A stretch of 64,000 nucleotides of DNA from an archaeon. Its GTDB lineage: Archaea > Thermoproteota > Nitrososphaeria > Nitrososphaerales > JACAEJ01. Position numbers and translations under genes: made by a program. Shown here piece after piece: positions 61,859-64,000 of the stretch. Location of the stretch: contig JACGUK010000005.1 in the NCBI GenBank assembly GCA_024256265.1, positions 62,001 to 126,000 of the forward strand. The letters run 5' to 3'. The first letter of the stretch is position 1. Each line of letters starts with the position of its first letter. The notes under the pieces were generated by a model. That model was not told where the DNA came from. It ran no database searches and worked only from the letters and a program-made list of their open reading frames with translations.

Positions 61859-63414
61859 TGGGAAAAATCATAACTGTTTTAGTCTTCAAAATAAAGCAGT
61901 ACTTCGGTTCACTCAGATCATCAAAAGCTAGCTTTTTTTTAGGCATCTTGGCATTTTTAAGTCTTAATTCTATAGGATTTTTATTTGGTATAGGTCTTCC
62001 TGATACACCTTTCTGGACAGAGCCCGGTCTTCTTACTGATATCCTCTCAGCCTTCCTCTCCATCTTCCTCGCCTTGAGTCTAACTTTGAGCTTAAGAGGT
62101 GGTGTGACGGCTTTTCAAGCAGAACTGGATTTCTTCTTTACCTCAGCTATAAGACCTAGGCAATATGTTTTATCAGACCTACTCTTCCAATTTGTGGTTC
62201 TTCATGTCCTTTTCTCTCCTTTCATTCCTTTCATAATAGGTCTAACCTTTCGATTGGGCATAAATCTAATGATTGCACTTATCATAGCTCTTGTCTACGA
62301 AATCTACGTTGTTCTAACTTTACTAACCATGCAATCTTTAGGTGCCTTAAACCTAGTTGCGCCTTACAAAAGGACAAAGATTCTTATTGGAGGGATAATG
62401 ATGGCCCTTCTATTACCAAGCCTAAGCTTTGTGAAATTCTTCCCAGTTAAATATTCTGATCTGCCATACCCATCTACCTTCGTAGCAAAAGCTATGTTTC
62501 ATCTACTGGAGCAGAGTACTCTTGAGCTATCAAATATATATTTCCTTGGAATTTTTGTAGTTCTTGCTTTCACTTTTCATTATTTTATATCAAAAAAGAA
62601 CCTATTCTACTATATTAGACCCACCATAATGCTGTCTTTTGGCGAGAGCAGACCTCAAGCTCAGGCCATTCAGCAAAGGAGAGCAGTTGAAACGCTTGGA
62701 CCTCTGACTACTTTTCTAGCTTTAGACCCTATGAAAGGTTCATTGACGAGCTTTCTTATCAAGAAGCATTTGATACGCATGATAAGAGATGGAAGCCTGT
62801 TCTCAGCAATCATACTCTTTGCCATTTATGGAGCAGTCAGCGTGATAACTTCAAGTCTCCCATCAGATACAAGTGCAAGAGCAACTTCTGGACCTTTATT
62901 CATGTTAACATTCTATAGCGCCCTTGTTCCTTCCATCTTAGCCATCTCTTGGAACTCTTATGAAAGAGAGAATTTATGGATCCCTCTAACTTCTGGAGGG
63001 CACATTGTTGAATACTTCAAGTCCTTCTTTGTAGCTCTATTAATGGCTGCTTTACTTTTACCTTGGGGGTTGATAATAATCTCCCTTCCTTTTACTGGCT
63101 TATCCTCCCTATGGCTTATCTTAAGTGCCCTTGCTATTGCATCCTTCTCATCCGCCTTCGCCATTCTTACTTTGATTTTGATAAAGATGCCTAGAGAAGG
63201 TAGCATATCTGCTGGATACTTTTTTATTATCTTTTTACCTATGATTGGGGCTTATGCTGGAGCTCTCCCATTTTTGACAATGCTAATCTTTGCTCCAGAC
63301 TATACTATACAACTTCAATTATTGCTTGCTATGTTTTTGATAAGCTATTTAGCAACGGCTTTGATTGGACTCTTAAAGCTGATCGAAAGGAAGGTTAAAT
63401 CCATTAAGATATGA
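61858..63414 (+). CDS. ABC-2 exporter permease
   Basis: A 518-residue integral membrane protein with about ten to twelve hydrophobic segments spread in two halves. It has no enzymatic motif but follows the ATPase with a one-base overlap, so the two form one exporter. The larger size than typical 250-400-residue ABC-2 permeases suggests a fused pair of membrane halves. It converges on the nuclease-like gene. Confidence 0.78.
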   Translation: MGKIITVLVFKIKQYFGSLRSSKASFFLGILAFLSLNSIGFLFGIGLPDTPFWTEPGLLTDILSAFLSIFLALSLTLSLRGGVTAFQAELDFFFTSAIRPRQYVLSDLLFQFVVLHVLFSPFIPFIIGLTFRLGINLMIALIIALVYEIYVVLTLLTMQSLGALNLVAPYKRTKILIGGIMMALLLPSLSFVKFFPVKYSDLPYPSTFVAKAMFHLLEQSTLELSNIYFLGIFVVLAFTFHYFISKKNLFYYIRPTIMLSFGESRPQAQAIQQRRAVETLGPLTTFLALDPMKGSLTSFLIKKHLIRMIRDGSLFSAIILFAIYGAVSVITSSLPSDTSARATSGPLFMLTFYSALVPSILAISWNSYERENLWIPLTSGGHIVEYFKSFFVALLMAALLLPWGLIIISLPFTGLSSLWLILSALAIASFSSAFAILTLILIKMPREGSISAGYFFIIFLPMIGAYAGALPFLTMLIFAPDYTIQLQLLLAMFLISYLATALIGLLKLIERKVKSIKI

Positions 63415-63419
63415 TTTGA

Positions 63420-64000
63420 TCATTTAACGATTAAAATCATGTCAAGCATACTATCAAGCTCATTAAGAAAATTAGAGAACTTATCTATTGGTACTACAGG
63501 AACTTTGCTTACAAAGAAGACTCGCTCACTATAGAGTGTAACTATTACTGGGATTACATATGATAGGTTAAGCCTTTTTACCTCTTCACTCATCATAAGC
63601 TTCTCAGCTCTTTTTATCTGGGCTTCTGCTACTTTTAATATGCTCGATAATCCCATCGAGCGGTGCCAGTGTTTACAATCTATTGCCAAACCCTTCTCAT
63701 CTCTAACTGCCAATACATCTATCTCTATCTTAGGATGCTTTAGCCTAAAGTTCTGATGAACCTTATAGCCATTGTAAGCCATGATAATGAAAATGAATTC
63801 TTCAAAGTCCTTCCAGCTCAAGGCTTTTGAGACTTCATCTATACTTGAACCTAGCTTTAAGGCTGAAACTGAAGCTAATACCTTTGCTCCTTTTTCGAAT
63901 TGAACAATATTCTCATCAATCTTAGCTATATTCTCGCCTTCAAGAAAGGTTAATGCTTCTTTTAAAACTTCAAAACTTAGCCCACATTTAGAAGCAATTT
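63420..64000 (-). CDS. Restriction-endonuclease-like protein (start outside window)
   Basis: The frame is open to the window edge; upstream of the TTG at 63821 it reads on (ASKCGLSFEVLKEALTFLEG and IDENIVQFEKGAKVL), so at least 193 residues are coded here and the start lies beyond base 64000. The N-terminal visible part looks like a helical winged-helix-type domain; the C-terminal part has EIDVLAVRDEKGLAIDCKHW, a PD-(D/E)XK catalytic core (D, then D-x-K) as in Mrr-like or DUF-type archaeal nucleases. Possibly defence or repair. Confidence 0.68.
   Translation of the reverse strand, partial: IASKCGLSFEVLKEALTFLEGENIAKIDENIVQFEKGAKVLASVSALKLGSSIDEVSKALSWKDFEEFIFIIMAYNGYKVHQNFRLKHPKIEIDVLAVRDEKGLAIDCKHWHRSMGLSSILKVAEAQIKRAEKLMMSEEVKRLNLSYVIPVIVTLYSERVFFVSKVPVVPIDKFSNFLNELDSMLDMILIVK

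Noticed and set aside
1..64000. tRNA or rRNA genes
   Set aside because: No T-arm-like GTTCGAATC pattern with paired flanks was seen in intergenic DNA; a covariance-model scan would be decisive.

Overview
The window comes from an AT-rich archaeon that makes, or once made, methyl-coenzyme M reductase (MCR). It holds mcrC, two component-A2 type ATPases, methanogenesis markers 3, 4, 5, 6, 7, 8, 11, 15 and 17, a YcaO/TfuA pair of the kind that installs thioglycine in McrA, and mptE for methanopterin. The mcrBDGA structural genes are not in the window, so methanogenesis (or anaerobic alkane oxidation) is inferred. MtaA/MtbA-like and MttB-like proteins suggest methyl-dependent metabolism. Archaeal traits include form III RuBisCO with the AMP pathway, archaeal-type phosphoglycerate mutase, type IV pilin, Trm5-like methyltransferase, TATA boxes about 30 nt upstream of leaderless starts, and a C/D box sRNA candidate. 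The lineage cannot be fixed from this window; a methyl-dependent lineage outside the classical Euryarchaeota is a guess.

1-16 kb is a dense methanogenesis-marker island: mmp11 (5' end outside), a radical SAM protein, mtxX/mmp4, an MtaA-like methyltransferase, mmp8, a winged-helix protein, an unrecognised protein with a Cas2-like N-terminus, mcrC, atwA, mmp3, mmp17, a second A2-like ATPase with an apparent CTG start, mmp7, mmp6, a flavin-binding split-barrel protein, mmp5 and mmp15. 16-19.7 kb is a BtuFCD/FecBCD-like transporter operon with clearly higher G+C than its neighbours. 19.7-23.5 kb has a PflA-like radical SAM protein and a sulfonate/nitrate-type ABC transporter. 23.6-29 kb has DUF2117-ycaO-tfuA, a divergent NifB-like protein, a CcdA-like membrane protein, a metallo-beta-lactamase-fold protein and a decayed radical SAM gene.

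29-48 kb is mixed: a secreted protein, a sugar epimerase, a DUF1464 kinase-like protein, a shrunken VapBC pair, an MFS exporter, an aldo/keto reductase fossil, MptE, tungsten aldehyde oxidoreductase with a MoaD-like protein, a pilin, Trm5, a flavodoxin, a non-pyrrolysine MttB homologue, a tiny zinc ribbon, an AAA ATPase fused to a nuclease-like domain, LysE, formyl-folate ligase-like, HAD and DUF99 proteins, and PadR.

48-64 kb is mostly central carbon and nucleotide metabolism: a stand-alone ThrRS editing domain, a PLP decarboxylase, ApgM, a GH57 glycosidase, GalT, a sugar nucleotidyltransferase, and the complete AMP-to-3-phosphoglycerate set (AMP phosphorylase, ribose-1,5-bisphosphate isomerase, RuBisCO), whose product feeds ApgM. 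The window ends with a C/D sRNA, a winged-helix/AEP primase fusion, an ABC-2 exporter and the C-terminal part of a nuclease-like protein. No rRNA, tRNA, CRISPR array or insertion sequence was found by eye.
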